Below the pieces are notes generated by a model. It saw only the letters and a program-made list of their open reading frames with translations. It did not search any database and was not told where the DNA came from. This document shows positions 29,828 to 38,241 of a DNA stretch of 64,000 nt, piece by piece. How positions within the stretch are numbered: position 1 is the stretch's first letter; every line of letters starts with the position of its first letter. Source of the DNA: DASSUW01 sp963789005 (GTDB lineage Bacteria > Actinomycetota > Thermoleophilia > Solirubrobacterales > Solirubrobacteraceae); NCBI GenBank assembly GCA_963789005.1, contig CAWBIZ010000008.1, forward strand, positions 1 to 64,000. Reading direction: 5' to 3'. Position numbers and translations under genes: made by a program.

Positions 29828-29990
29828 TTACGTGTATCCGGGTGAGCCTCGCTTCGCCCGAATCCACGTAAATGCTCTAGACGAGCACAAAGGTGGATCT
29901 CGATGATCGCCAGCTCGCCGAAATCCACGCAACACCGGCTTGACGGCACATTCGGTGTATCTCGACGATCCGCTCGGCGCCGAGATACAC
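29828..29990 (+). repeat. Three regularly spaced 36-nt palindromic repeats
   Basis: Units at 29832-29867, 29893-29928 and 29955-29990 are each 36 nt, with starts 61 and 62 nt apart. The outer arms are GTGTATCC/GAATCCAC, GTGGATCTCG/CGAAATCCAC and a perfect GTGTATCTCG/CGAGATACAC. Unit 1 extends outward with TTAC/GTAA. Arms are conserved with compensating changes while centres differ, as expected for a selected hairpin. The block lies in the 545-nt gap between nrdJ and the proline-rich gene. The other parts of this gap (29540-29827, 29991-30068) hold only a likely nrdJ promoter region, including TAGAATT near 29650 on the minus strand. Confidence 0.7.
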
Positions 29991-30068
29991 CTAACTCCCC
30001 TTCCTCGACGCAGCGGAAGGCTCCCAAGCTCCCCTACCCAGCGCAGTTGACGTCCGGGCCGGCGCGGC

Positions 30069-30902
30069 TCAGCGGCCGAGGCGGAGCCAGTCGGAGAAGT
30101 CTCCCCAGGCTCCCGTGGTGCGGTAGGCGGCCTCCCGCCAGGCGTGGCCCCAGCCCGCCAACCGACCACCGCGGCGCGCGGCGAGCGCCGATGCTCCCGT
30201 CAGGCCGAGCCCGAGCAGGGCGGCTGCGAGCAGGAGTGCCGGGACGAGCAGGTTGCTGTCGCCCGGGCGGGTGACGGCGAGCTGGGGCTCGACCGGTGGC
30301 GGGACCGCGGTCGGGGTGGGCTGGACAGGGGCGACCTCCCCCTCGGTCGGCGGGGCGGGCTCGGGGTCGCGCGGCGGCGGGTCGTCGTTGCCGCCTCCGC
30401 CTCCACCGCCGAAGTCGGGCACGTCGCCGGAGTCGGGATTCGACGGCGGCGGGGCGGGCACGGGCGTCGGGTCCGGGGTCGTCTGCGGCGCAGGGGTCGG
30501 CGTCGGCGTCTCCTCCGCCTCCGCCTCTTCCTCCTCGCAGCGCCGCACTTCCTCGGGGTAGTCCTCGATCGCCGCCTCGAGCGTCGGCTTGAACTCCGGG
30601 TAGTCGACGTCGTAGAGGTCGTCGACGGAGCGCAGCGTGCGCTTGAGCGCGAGCCGCTTGTGCACGCACGTCTTGAGCTCGCCGTCCGCCTCGTAGTCGC
30701 GGTAGACACGCTTGACGTCCTTGCGCTTGCGCAGCTCCGCCTGCTTGACCTCACGCGGCGTCGGCGTCGGTTCCGGCGTGACGGTCGGCGCGGGCGTCGC
30801 GTTCGGATCGGGAGTGGGCGGCGGCTGCTCTTGCGCCGCGGCGGGAGCCGCGAGCGCGACGACGATCGCCGCCACGGCCAGCACAAGCAGGCGCACGCGC
30901 AT
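30069..30902 (-). CDS. Exported proline-rich protein with C-terminal membrane anchor
   Basis: 277 residues, unrecognised as a family. Residues 1-23 are a signal peptide (LLVLAVAAIVVALAAPAAA). Residues 25-48 are Pro/Thr repeats. Residues 50-122 form a charged helical domain with two cysteines (LKTCVHKRL and VRRCEEEEA) that could form a disulfide. Residues 125-215 are a low-complexity Pro/Gly/Thr spacer, then one transmembrane helix (NLLVPALLLAAALLGLGLTG) and a short cytoplasmic tail rich in Trp. The design suggests a small extracytoplasmic domain tethered through a wall-spanning linker. It diverges from galE with 34 nt between the starts. Confidence 0.65.
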   Translation of the reverse strand: MRVRLLVLAVAAIVVALAAPAAAQEQPPPTPDPNATPAPTVTPEPTPTPREVKQAELRKRKDVKRVYRDYEADGELKTCVHKRLALKRTLRSVDDLYDVDYPEFKPTLEAAIEDYPEEVRRCEEEEAEAEETPTPTPAPQTTPDPTPVPAPPPSNPDSGDVPDFGGGGGGGNDDPPPRDPEPAPPTEGEVAPVQPTPTAVPPPVEPQLAVTRPGDSNLLVPALLLAAALLGLGLTGASALAARRGGRLAGWGHAWREAAYRTTGAWGDFSDWLRLGR

Positions 30903-30936
30903 GGGACCTCAGGGTAGCTGCCATCATGCCGCGCCC

Positions 30937-31905
30937 ATGAGGCTCCTGGTCACGGGCGGCGCGGGGTACATCGGCTCGATCGTGGCCCAGCAGCTGCTCG
31001 ACGCCGGCCACGACGTGACGATCCTCGACGACCTCTCCCGCGGCCACCGCGAGGCGGTCCCCGACCAGGCGGAGCTGGCCGAGGTCGACCTGCTCGACGA
31101 GCCCGCCGTCCACAAAACCCTCGCCCAGGGCTTCGACGCCGTCATGCACTTCGCCTCGCTCGCGCTCGTGGCCGAGTCCGTCGCGCATCCGGAGCGCTAC
31201 CACCGCACCAACCACGTCGGCGCGATCAACCTGCTCGACGCCATGCGCGCCGCCGACGTCCGCCGCCTGGTCTTCTCCTCCACGTGCGCCGTCTACGGCG
31301 AGCCCGACGAGGTGCCCATGCACGAGGACATCTCCGCCGCGCCGGTCAACGCGTACGGCAACTCCAAGCTCGCGATCGACCGCATGATCGCCGACGAGGC
31401 CCGCGCCCACGGGCTCGCCGCCGCCTCGCTCAGGTACTTCAACGTCGCCGGCGCGTACGGCCATCTGGGAGAGGACCACGACCCGGAGACGCACCTGATC
31501 CCGCTCGTGCTGCGCGCCGCCGCCGGCAAGACCGACCACGTGAAGGTCTTCGGCACCGACTATCCGACACGCGACGGCACCGCGGTGCGCGACTACATCC
31601 ACGTCGACGACCTCGGCCGCGCGCACATCCTCGCGCTCGAGGCGACCGAGCCCGGCCGCCACGCGATCTACAACCTCGGCACCGGCGACGGCTCGACCGT
31701 GCGCGAGGTGATCGAGGCCGCCCGCCGCGTGACCGGAGCGCCGATCGAGGTCCGGGAGGAGCCCCGCCGCCCCGGCGACCCGCCCGCGCTGGTGGCCTCG
31801 AGCGAGAAGATCCGCGACGACCTCGGCTGGGTGCCGGAGAAGGGCCTCGACGACATGATCGCCGACGCCTGGGCCTGGCACCAGGCGCACCCCGACGGCT
31901 ACTGA
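30937..31905 (+). CDS. galE: UDP-glucose 4-epimerase (GalE)
   Basis: 322 residues of the extended SDR family. It interconverts UDP-glucose and UDP-galactose in the cytoplasm. The NAD motif is LLVTGGAGYIGSIVAQQLLD at the very N-terminus. The catalytic Ser-Tyr-Lys lies in FSSTCAVYGEPDE and VNAYGNSKLAIDR, and the sugar-binding region in TDYPTRDGTAVRDYIHVDDL. The ATG at 30937 puts the Rossmann strand at residue 2, so upstream in-frame codons are not needed. It supplies galactose for surface polymers such as those implied at 1-7869. It overlaps the convergent tmk by 7 nt. Confidence 0.92.
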   Translation: MRLLVTGGAGYIGSIVAQQLLDAGHDVTILDDLSRGHREAVPDQAELAEVDLLDEPAVHKTLAQGFDAVMHFASLALVAESVAHPERYHRTNHVGAINLLDAMRAADVRRLVFSSTCAVYGEPDEVPMHEDISAAPVNAYGNSKLAIDRMIADEARAHGLAAASLRYFNVAGAYGHLGEDHDPETHLIPLVLRAAAGKTDHVKVFGTDYPTRDGTAVRDYIHVDDLGRAHILALEATEPGRHAIYNLGTGDGSTVREVIEAARRVTGAPIEVREEPRRPGDPPALVASSEKIRDDLGWVPEKGLDDMIADAWAWHQAHPDGY

Positions 31906-32480
31906 AGGTGCGCCAGCGCCTCGGCCAGCACCGCGTCGGGCGGCTGCGAGGCGTCGAGCACGACGAAGCGCTCCGGCTCGGCGGCCGCCAGCTCGTCGTA
32001 GGCCGCGGCGACCGCGGCGAAGAAGTCCACGCCCGCCTGCTCCAGCCGGTCCGCCGGGCGCCCCGAGATCCGCGCCAGCCCGGCGACCGGGTCGATCCGC
32101 AGCAGCAGCGTCCGGTCGGGCACCAGCCCGCCGGTGCCGAACGCGTTCAGCGCCCGGATCTCCTCCACGCCCAGGCCGCGCCCCGCCCCCTGGTAGGCGA
32201 GCGAGGAGTCGACGAAGCGGTCGAGCAGCACGGTCGCCCCGCGAGCGAGCAGCGGCTGCAGCTGCTCAGCCACCAGCTGCGCCCGCGCAGCGGCATACAG
32301 AAGCGCCTCCGCGCGCGGGTCGATCTCCAGCGAAGGGTCGGCGAGCAGCGCCCGGATCCGCTCGGCGACCTCGACGCCCCCCGGCTCCCGCAGCACGACC
32401 AGGGGGCCGAGCGCGGCGTCCAGCCCCTCGATCAGCGTCGTCTTGCCCGCTCCATCCAGCCCTTCGACCGTGATCAGCAC
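31899..32480 (-). CDS. tmk: Thymidylate kinase
   Basis: 193 residues. It phosphorylates dTMP to dTDP. The P-loop is VEGLDGAGKTTLIEGLD, the dTMP-binding DR motif TVLLDRFVDSSLAYQGAGRG and the region after it LRIDPVAGLARISGRPADRL. It is slightly short of the usual 205-215 residues. It diverges from holB across a 62-bp gap, a common pairing in bacteria that links nucleotide supply and the replisome clamp loader. Confidence 0.92.
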   Translation of the reverse strand: MLITVEGLDGAGKTTLIEGLDAALGPLVVLREPGGVEVAERIRALLADPSLEIDPRAEALLYAAARAQLVAEQLQPLLARGATVLLDRFVDSSLAYQGAGRGLGVEEIRALNAFGTGGLVPDRTLLLRIDPVAGLARISGRPADRLEQAGVDFFAAVAAAYDELAAAEPERFVVLDASQPPDAVLAEALAHLQ

Positions 32481-32542
32481 GCCCCGGATCTAAGCGCAGA
32501 TCGTCCGCCGTGCCGACCATCGGTGCATCTACGCTGATCTCG

Positions 32543-33601
32543 ATGCTCGACCAGCACCCCCACGCGGCAGCGGTGCTCGGCGCGGCCCTGAAGGACCGTC
32601 CCGCGCACGCGTACCTGCTGCACGGGCCCGCCGGCTCGGGCAAGCGCGACGCCGCGCGCGAGTTCGCGGCCCAACTGCTGGCGAGCGACGAGTCCGCGCG
32701 CACGCGCGTGATGCACGGCGCCCATCCCGACCTCACCTGGGTGGCGCCGTCGGGCGCCCACGAGATGTTGCGGCGCGACGTCCAGGAGACGGTCGTCAAC
32801 GCCGCGTCGCACACGCCGTTCGAGGCGCCCCACCGCGTGTTCGTGCTCGAGCGCGCCGACACGATGAACGACGAGGCGGCCAACGCGCTGCTCAAGACGC
32901 TCGAGGAGCCGCCGCCGTACGTCGTGCTCCTGCTGCTGACCGACAACCCGTCGCAGGTGCTGCCGACGATCGCCTCGCGCTGCCAGCCCGTGCGCTTCGA
33001 CCCGCTGCCGGCGGCCGAGCTCGCCGCTCGCATACAGGCCCGCCAGGTCCCGCCGGAGACCGCCATCGCCTGCGCGCGGCTCTCGCTCGGCGACGGCGAG
33101 CGGGCGCTGGCGATGGCGCTCGAGCCCGAGCTTCGCACCCGCGCGGAGGCCTTCGCCCGCGCGCCGCTGCACCACCGGCCGCTCGCCGCCGATGCGCTGC
33201 TCGAGCAGGCCCGCGCCGCGGGCGCGCGGGCGCGCGAGACGGTCGAGGCCGCGCTGGCCGAGGAGCTCGAGTACCTGCCCAAGAAGGAGCACAAGCGCCG
33301 CTCCACCGAGCTCGACGAGCGCGCTCGCCGGGCGGAGCGCCGAGCCGCGACGCAAGCGCTCGAGCACGCGCTCCAGCTCGCCGGCCTCTGGTACCGCGAC
33401 CTCGCCTGCGTGGCCGCGGGGGCGGAGGAGCTCGCCTACAACGCCGACCGGCTCGACGCCCTGCGCGAGGACGCCGCCCTGCGCGATCGCAACGCGTGGC
33501 TGCGAGCGGTCGAGCTCGTCGACGACACCCGCGCTCGGCTGCCGCTCAACGTCAGCGAGCCGCTCGCGCTCGAGGCGCTCGCCTACCGGCTCGAGGGCTG
33601 A
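32543..33601 (+). CDS. holB: DNA polymerase III delta-prime subunit
   Basis: 352 residues from ATG 32543 (a GTG eleven codons earlier is possible). It is an AAA+ clamp-loader subunit: YLLHGPAGSGKRDAAREFAA (P-loop-like), RVFVLERADTMNDEAANALL (Walker B region) and LKTLEEPPPYVVLLLLTDNP followed by TIASRCQPVRF (sensor 1/SRC arginine). The zinc-binding Cys cluster of many delta-prime and tau proteins is absent. The C-terminal domain is helical and charged. It helps load the sliding clamp during replication. Confidence 0.85.
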   Translation: MLDQHPHAAAVLGAALKDRPAHAYLLHGPAGSGKRDAAREFAAQLLASDESARTRVMHGAHPDLTWVAPSGAHEMLRRDVQETVVNAASHTPFEAPHRVFVLERADTMNDEAANALLKTLEEPPPYVVLLLLTDNPSQVLPTIASRCQPVRFDPLPAAELAARIQARQVPPETAIACARLSLGDGERALAMALEPELRTRAEAFARAPLHHRPLAADALLEQARAAGARARETVEAALAEELEYLPKKEHKRRSTELDERARRAERRAATQALEHALQLAGLWYRDLACVAAGAEELAYNADRLDALREDAALRDRNAWLRAVELVDDTRARLPLNVSEPLALEALAYRLEG

Positions 33602-33644
33602 ACGTCAAACTGCGGCCGGGGAGGCGCGGGTACGATCGAGAGCG

Positions 33645-34550
33645 ATGGAGGACGTCGCCGGCATCGTGCTCGCGGGCGGGCGGTCGAGCCGCATGGGCTC
33701 CTCGAAAGCGGCGCTGGAATGGCACGGCTCGACGCTGCTGCGGCGGGTGACCGGACTTGTCGGACGAGCCGTCGGCGGGCCGGTCGTGGTCGTCCGCGCC
33801 CCCGGGCAGGAGCTGCCGCCGCTGGGCCTCGGCGTCGAGGTCGTCGAGGACGAGCGCGAGGGCCGCGGGCCGCTGCAGGGGCTCGCCGCCGGGCTCGCCG
33901 CGCTCGATGGCCGGTTCGAGGCGGCGTACGTGTCGTCGACCGACGTCCCGCTCCTGCACCCGGCCTTCGTGCACGCCGTCGCCGCGGCGTTGGACGGCGA
34001 CGTCGATGTCGCGCTCCCGGTGGTGCACGGCTACCCGCAGCCGCTGTCAGCCGCCTATCGCGTTGCCCTGCGCCCGCTCGTCGAGGAGCTGCTGGCGGAG
34101 GACCGGCTCCGCCCCGCGTTCCTGTTCGAGCGCTGCCGGGTGCGGCGGCTCGACGATGCGACGCTGCTCGCCGACCGCCGGCTCGCGGCCGCCGATCCCG
34201 AGCTCACCTCGGTCCTCAACCTGAACGAGCCGGCGGACGTCGAAGCCGCCCGGGCGCGGCCTGCGCCGGCAGTGGCGGTCGAGCGCTTCGGCGAGCTGCG
34301 CCGGCAGCCCGGCCCGGATCGCGCGAGCGTGAACGCCGCCACGCTCGACGCCGCGGCGGCCGCGGCGGGGCTGGAGCTGGGCGAGCGCGTGGTCGGCACC
34401 CTCAACGGCGACCGGATCGCGTACGACCCCGAGCTGCCGCTGGCGGCAGGCGACACGGTCGCGCTGTCGGCGGCCGATGGGTCGCCTAGCGTCCGATCGG
34501 GCCCAGCTCCGGCTCGAGCCCGTGGAGCTCGAACGCCCGGAACGCGTTGA
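33645..34550 (+). CDS. mobA: MobA-like molybdenum cofactor guanylyltransferase with C-terminal beta-grasp domain
   Basis: 301 residues. Residues 1-190 are a MobA nucleotidyltransferase (GIVLAGGRSSRMGSSKAALE, YVSSTDVPLLHPAFV, ALPVVHGYPQPLSAAYR, SVLNLNEPADVEAAR) that attaches GMP to molybdopterin. Residues about 205-280 look like a MoaD/ThiS beta-grasp fold (VERFGELRRQ, then VGTLNGDRIAYDPELPLAAG, DTVALSAADG) but without the terminal Gly-Gly used for sulfur transfer. The enzyme is needed for the bis-MGD cofactor of the formate dehydrogenase encoded 5-10 kb away. The last about 65 nt overlap the convergent PHP gene, so the tail may be non-essential. Confidence 0.75.
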   Translation: MEDVAGIVLAGGRSSRMGSSKAALEWHGSTLLRRVTGLVGRAVGGPVVVVRAPGQELPPLGLGVEVVEDEREGRGPLQGLAAGLAALDGRFEAAYVSSTDVPLLHPAFVHAVAAALDGDVDVALPVVHGYPQPLSAAYRVALRPLVEELLAEDRLRPAFLFERCRVRRLDDATLLADRRLAAADPELTSVLNLNEPADVEAARARPAPAVAVERFGELRRQPGPDRASVNAATLDAAAAAAGLELGERVVGTLNGDRIAYDPELPLAAGDTVALSAADGSPSVRSGPAPARARGARTPGTR

Positions 34551-35346
34551 AGCGCTCGTGCTCAGGGCCGTGGAAGTCCGCCGAGCCGGTCTTGAGCATG
34601 CCGGCGGCCGCCTCGTGGAGCACGCGCGTCTGCTCGGCCGTGTGCGTTGCGTAGAAGCACTCGACGCCGTCCAGCCCGGCGCCGGCGAACTCCCGCAGCG
34701 TGGCGAGCGTCTCGTCCGTGCTGTCGATGTCCCAGAACGGGTGCGCCCAGACCGCGACGCCACCGGCCGCGTGGATGACGTCGATCGCCTCGGTCACGGT
34801 CGGGCGGCTGCGGGCGACGTATGCCACAGCGCCGGGGACCAGGTAGGGCGGGAACAGGGCGCTGCGGCCGTCGATGCCCTCCTCGCGCAGGCGCTCGGCG
34901 TTGGCCGGGTGGGCGAGCACCGCGTCGGCCAGATGCGGGCGCCCGATCGGCTTGCCGGCCGCACGGCGCGCCTCGAGCGGCGACGAGTCGAGCTCGAATC
35001 CCAGCTCGCGCAGGCGGTCGGCCATCGCGTCGATGCGGCGCGCGCGGTCGCCGCGGAAGTCGTGCAGGGCGGCCTTGAACTCGGCGTCATCGTCGTCGAT
35101 CTCGTAGCCGAGGATGTGCAGGTCCTCGTGTGCCCCGTGGACGGCGGACAGCTCGGCGGCCGGCGTCAGGCGGATGCCGTGCTCGCGCGCGGCGTGTCTC
35201 GCTTCGTTGACGCCGTCGGTCGTGTCGTGGTCGGAGAGCGCGAGCAGCTCGACGCCCGCCGCAGCGGCGTGGGCCACCACTTCGGCGGCGGGAAGCGCTC
35301 CGTCGGAGTGGATCGAGTGCGACTGGAGGTCGAAGGTTGGCGGCAT
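34486..35346 (-). CDS. PHP-domain metal-dependent phosphoesterase (TrpH/YciV-like)
   Basis: 286 residues. The N-terminal PHP signature is FDLQSHSIHSDGALPAAEVV, then LLALSDHDTTDGV, then ELSAVHGAHEDLHILGYEID. The later metal ligands are GGVAVWAHPFWDID and SADFHGPEH. Members hydrolyse 3',5'-nucleoside bisphosphates or the 5' ends of short RNAs; I cannot choose between these. The start at 35346 is set by the PHP strand beginning at residue 4. It overlaps mobA by 65 nt at the 3' end. Confidence 0.87.
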   Translation of the reverse strand: MPPTFDLQSHSIHSDGALPAAEVVAHAAAAGVELLALSDHDTTDGVNEARHAAREHGIRLTPAAELSAVHGAHEDLHILGYEIDDDDAEFKAALHDFRGDRARRIDAMADRLRELGFELDSSPLEARRAAGKPIGRPHLADAVLAHPANAERLREEGIDGRSALFPPYLVPGAVAYVARSRPTVTEAIDVIHAAGGVAVWAHPFWDIDSTDETLATLREFAGAGLDGVECFYATHTAEQTRVLHEAAAGMLKTGSADFHGPEHERFNAFRAFELHGLEPELGPIGR

Positions 35347-35398
35347 GGGAAGCAAGTGTGGCGGGAAGGATCGGACGTGACCCGACCAGGGAGGAACC

Positions 35399-35917
35399 AT
35401 GTCCACCGGATTGATCATCGCCATCGTGGTGATCGCGATCGTCCTGATCGCGCTCTTCGCGTTCGTTCTGCCGCGCGCCCGCCGTCAGGCGCAGGTCAAG
35501 GCTCGTGAACGCGAGCTGCAGAACCGGCGCCAGCAGGTCGCAGGTGAGAATCGCGCCGAGGCCGAGCAGCGAAAGCGTCAGGCCGAGACCGCCGAGCAGA
35601 AGGCACGCATGGCCGAGCAGGAGGCCAAGCGCGAGCGCGCGGAGGCCGGCATGCACGAGGAGCGCGCCAAGATGCACGAAGAGGGCCGCGCCGACCACGA
35701 GCTGATCGACGAGAACGAGCGCCAGCGGTTCGCGGGGACGTCGGCCGATGCCCAGACTGCGGACGACGACGGCTTTGCCGACCGGTCGACCGGCGCCGAG
35801 GCCGAGGGCGATCGCCCGATGCACGAGCCGGACACCGAGTACGAGCGAGGCCGCGAGGACGAGCGGCGCTTCGAGCGCCAGGAGGAGTCCGAGCGCCCCG
35901 ACGTCCGCCGCACCTAG
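35399..35917 (+). CDS. Membrane-anchored coiled-coil protein of unknown function
   Basis: 172 residues, not recognised. Residues 4-26 are one transmembrane helix (LIIAIVVIAIVLIALFAFVL). Residues 28-105 form a strongly charged coiled coil rich in Glu, Arg and Gln (AETAEQKARMAEQEAKRERA). The C-terminal 60 residues are acidic and disordered. A Shine-Dalgarno (GGGAGG) precedes the ATG. Similar small actinobacterial proteins exist as orphans; a scaffold or stress role would be a guess. It is convergent with and overlaps the c-di-GMP gene by 4 nt. Confidence 0.7.
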   Translation: MSTGLIIAIVVIAIVLIALFAFVLPRARRQAQVKARERELQNRRQQVAGENRAEAEQRKRQAETAEQKARMAEQEAKRERAEAGMHEERAKMHEEGRADHELIDENERQRFAGTSADAQTADDDGFADRSTGAEAEGDRPMHEPDTEYERGREDERRFERQEESERPDVRRT

Positions 35918-37620
35918 CCGCGGACGGTCACCTCTTCGAGCAGCGCCGTTGCGTCCTGGGGGCGCAGCGGCGCGCTCACGTGAAAGCCCTGGGCGAACTC
36001 GCAGCCCAAGAGCCGGAGGTGCTCGAGCTGGGTGGCGGTCTCCACGCCCTCGGCGACGACCTCGAGCGAGAGGCTGTGGGCGAGCCCGACGAGCGCCTTG
36101 ACGATCTCGAACGCCCCGGCCTCCCGGCCCATGGCGGCGACCAGGCCGCGGTGGATCTTCACCGCGTCGCCCGGGAAGCGGTGCAGCAGGCGCAGCGAGC
36201 TGGCGCCGGTGCCGAAGTCGTCGAGATGCGAGCGCACGCCGTGGATCTCGAGCGCCTGAGTGAGCGTGTGCTGGGCGTACTCGAGCGTGTGCTCGGAGAC
36301 CTCGAGCCGGAGCGCGCGGGGATCGAGCCGCGACGCCGTGAGCGCGGCGCCGAGCGCGAGCCCGAACCCGGGGTCCGCGAGCTCGCGGTGTGAGACGTTG
36401 ACGCCGACGATCAGGCCGGCGCCGGCGGGCGTGCGCCGCCAGGCCGCGAGCCGGGCGGTCGCCTGCTCCAGCACCCAGCGGCCGAGCGGGACGATCAGGC
36501 CGGTCTCCTCGGCGATCGGCAGGAACTCGGACGGCTCGACGAAGCTGTCGCCCTCCGGCCAGCGGCAGAGCGCCTCGAAGCCGGCGATCCGGCCGGTGGC
36601 GGCCTGCACGATCGGCTGGTAGGCGACCTCGAGCCGGCGCTCCTCGATCGCCTTCCGCAGCTCGGTCTCCATGTCCAGCCGGCGCATCACCTGCGTGTGC
36701 ATGCGGGCGTCGAACACGGCCTGGCGCCCGCGGCCGTCGGCCTTGGCGCGGTACATGGCGACGTCGGCGTCTCGCAGGACCGTCTCGGGCGCCGCGTCGG
36801 CGCCGGCGAGCGCGATCCCGATGCTGGCGTCGATGTGCAGCTCGCGGTCGTTGATCACGAACGGCGTTCTGAGCGTCGCGCGGACGCGCTCGGCCACGAG
36901 CGACGCCTCATGGGCGTCGGACACGCCGTCGAGAAGGACGGTGAACTCGTCGCCGCCGAGGCGGGCGACGGTGTCGGGCGGCCGGACGGCCGACTCGAGC
37001 CGCCGCGCGACCGCGATCAGCAGCCGGTCCCCCGCCTGGTGACCGAGCGAGTCGTTGACGAGCTTGAAGCGATCGAGGTCGAGGAACAGCACGGCGGCGG
37101 CCGCCTGCGGGGTGGCACGCTGCGCGCGGCGGATCGCCTGGTCCAGGCGGTCGACGAACAGGACGCGGTTGGGGATCCCCGTGAGCGCGTCGTGCAGGGC
37201 GTCGTGCTGGAGGCGCTCCTCGGCGTGCTTGCGGGCCGAAACGTCGGTCAGGCTGCCGACGACCCGGGTCGCCTGCCCGGCGTGGTCGCGCACAGCCGTC
37301 CCGCGAGCGAGCATCCACCGGTACGAGCCGTCCCGGTCCTGGATCCGGTGCTCGTGCTCGAGATGCTGCGACGTACCCGCGCAGAGCGCCTCGATCGCCT
37401 GCTGGAGCGCGGCGCGATCGTCGGCGTGGACGCGGCCGAGCCACTCTCCCGGCGCGTCGCCGAGCTCGTCGCCGGCGTACCCGAGCATCGCCTTCCAGCG
37501 GGGCGAGAGGTACAGCCGCTCGCGCGTGATGTCCCAGTCCCACACGCCGTCGCCCGTGGCGTGCATCGCGAGCGCGTGGCGGTGCTCGGTGGTTTCAGCG
37601 TCGCCCTCGTCGGCGGTCAC
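35914..37620 (-). CDS. PAS-GGDEF-EAL cyclic-di-GMP enzyme
   Basis: 568 residues. A PAS/PAC sensor (about 10-135, DWDITRERLYLSPRWKAMLG) is followed by a GGDEF domain (about 140-300) with intact active site VARLGGDEFTVLL and a classical inhibitory site RPPD five residues before it. An EAL domain (about 310-560) follows with FEALCRWPEG, DDFGTGASSLRLL and VVAEGVETATQLE. Both the diguanylate cyclase and phosphodiesterase catalytic signatures are therefore present. There is no membrane segment, so it is cytoplasmic. The GTG start overlaps the stop of the upstream response regulator (GTGA), so the two are made together and the regulator probably controls this output. Confidence 0.9.
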   Translation of the reverse strand: MTADEGDAETTEHRHALAMHATGDGVWDWDITRERLYLSPRWKAMLGYAGDELGDAPGEWLGRVHADDRAALQQAIEALCAGTSQHLEHEHRIQDRDGSYRWMLARGTAVRDHAGQATRVVGSLTDVSARKHAEERLQHDALHDALTGIPNRVLFVDRLDQAIRRAQRATPQAAAAVLFLDLDRFKLVNDSLGHQAGDRLLIAVARRLESAVRPPDTVARLGGDEFTVLLDGVSDAHEASLVAERVRATLRTPFVINDRELHIDASIGIALAGADAAPETVLRDADVAMYRAKADGRGRQAVFDARMHTQVMRRLDMETELRKAIEERRLEVAYQPIVQAATGRIAGFEALCRWPEGDSFVEPSEFLPIAEETGLIVPLGRWVLEQATARLAAWRRTPAGAGLIVGVNVSHRELADPGFGLALGAALTASRLDPRALRLEVSEHTLEYAQHTLTQALEIHGVRSHLDDFGTGASSLRLLHRFPGDAVKIHRGLVAAMGREAGAFEIVKALVGLAHSLSLEVVAEGVETATQLEHLRLLGCEFAQGFHVSAPLRPQDATALLEEVTVRG

Positions 37621-38114
37621 GGGAGTTCCCGCTGCGGCGGCAGCGCGGCGGCGTCGAGCCAGTACGCGGTCAGCACCTTGATCAGGCGTACCAGCTCGAT
37701 GAAGGTGGCCGGCTTCGGGATCACCGTGTTCGCCCCGGCCTCGTACGCGGCGGCCGTGGCGGTCGCGTCGAGCCCGCTCGCGATCACGACGACGGGGATG
37801 TGCCGCAGGTCGGCGTCGCGCTTGATCCGCGCGACCGCGCAGACCCCGTCCTCGTCGGGCAGCCCGAGGTCGACCAGCACCACCGCCGGCTTCGGGTTCG
37901 CCGGGTTCGGGTCGCGCAGGTAGCGCTCCAGCTCCTCCGCGCTCTCGACCGTGCGCAGCATGCACGGGCCGGTGCCCTCGAGCAGCGCGTCGCGGATCAT
38001 CGCCCGCGCGTCGGCATCGGCGTCCGCGAGCAGGACCGTCGGCGCGAGCGAAGCCGCAGCCGCGGCGCGTCCCGCCGTCGCGCCAGTGCCGGTGACCGTC
38101 CGTGGCCGCCCCAT
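37617..38114 (-). CDS. Single-domain response regulator
   Basis: 165 residues from ATG 38114, chosen because AAGGA lies six bases ahead; ATGs at 38144 and 38153 lack a ribosome site. After a 25-residue Ala-rich leader comes a receiver domain: VLLADADADARAMIRDALLE (acidic pocket), VVLVDLGLPDEDGV (phospho-acceptor Asp), VVVIASGLDATATAA (Ser switch) and NTVIPKPATFIELV (Lys). There is no DNA-binding domain. It is translationally coupled to the PAS-GGDEF-EAL gene. The partner histidine kinase is not in the window. Confidence 0.87.
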   Translation of the reverse strand: MGRPRTVTGTGATAGRAAAAASLAPTVLLADADADARAMIRDALLEGTGPCMLRTVESAEELERYLRDPNPANPKPAVVLVDLGLPDEDGVCAVARIKRDADLRHIPVVVIASGLDATATAAAYEAGANTVIPKPATFIELVRLIKVLTAYWLDAAALPPQRELP

Positions 38115-38241
38115 ATCTGGTCCTTCATCGCTCCTGTACGTCATGGGCGGCATCGATGCCGCACCGATGCATCGAGCCTACGCACCGGCCGCTATTACAC
38201 GAGCGCGTTTCGGCGGATGTTCGAGAAGACTGACCGTTCGG

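Noticed and set aside
29524..29830. A cobalamin riboswitch in the nrdJ leader
   Set aside because: I looked for the conserved B12-box and GCCACTG core on the minus strand and found neither.
29832..29990. CRISPR array, because three 36-nt repeats alternate with about 25-nt spacers
   Set aside because: The repeats are full palindromes that differ strongly in their centres, there are only three, and no cas gene is in the window.
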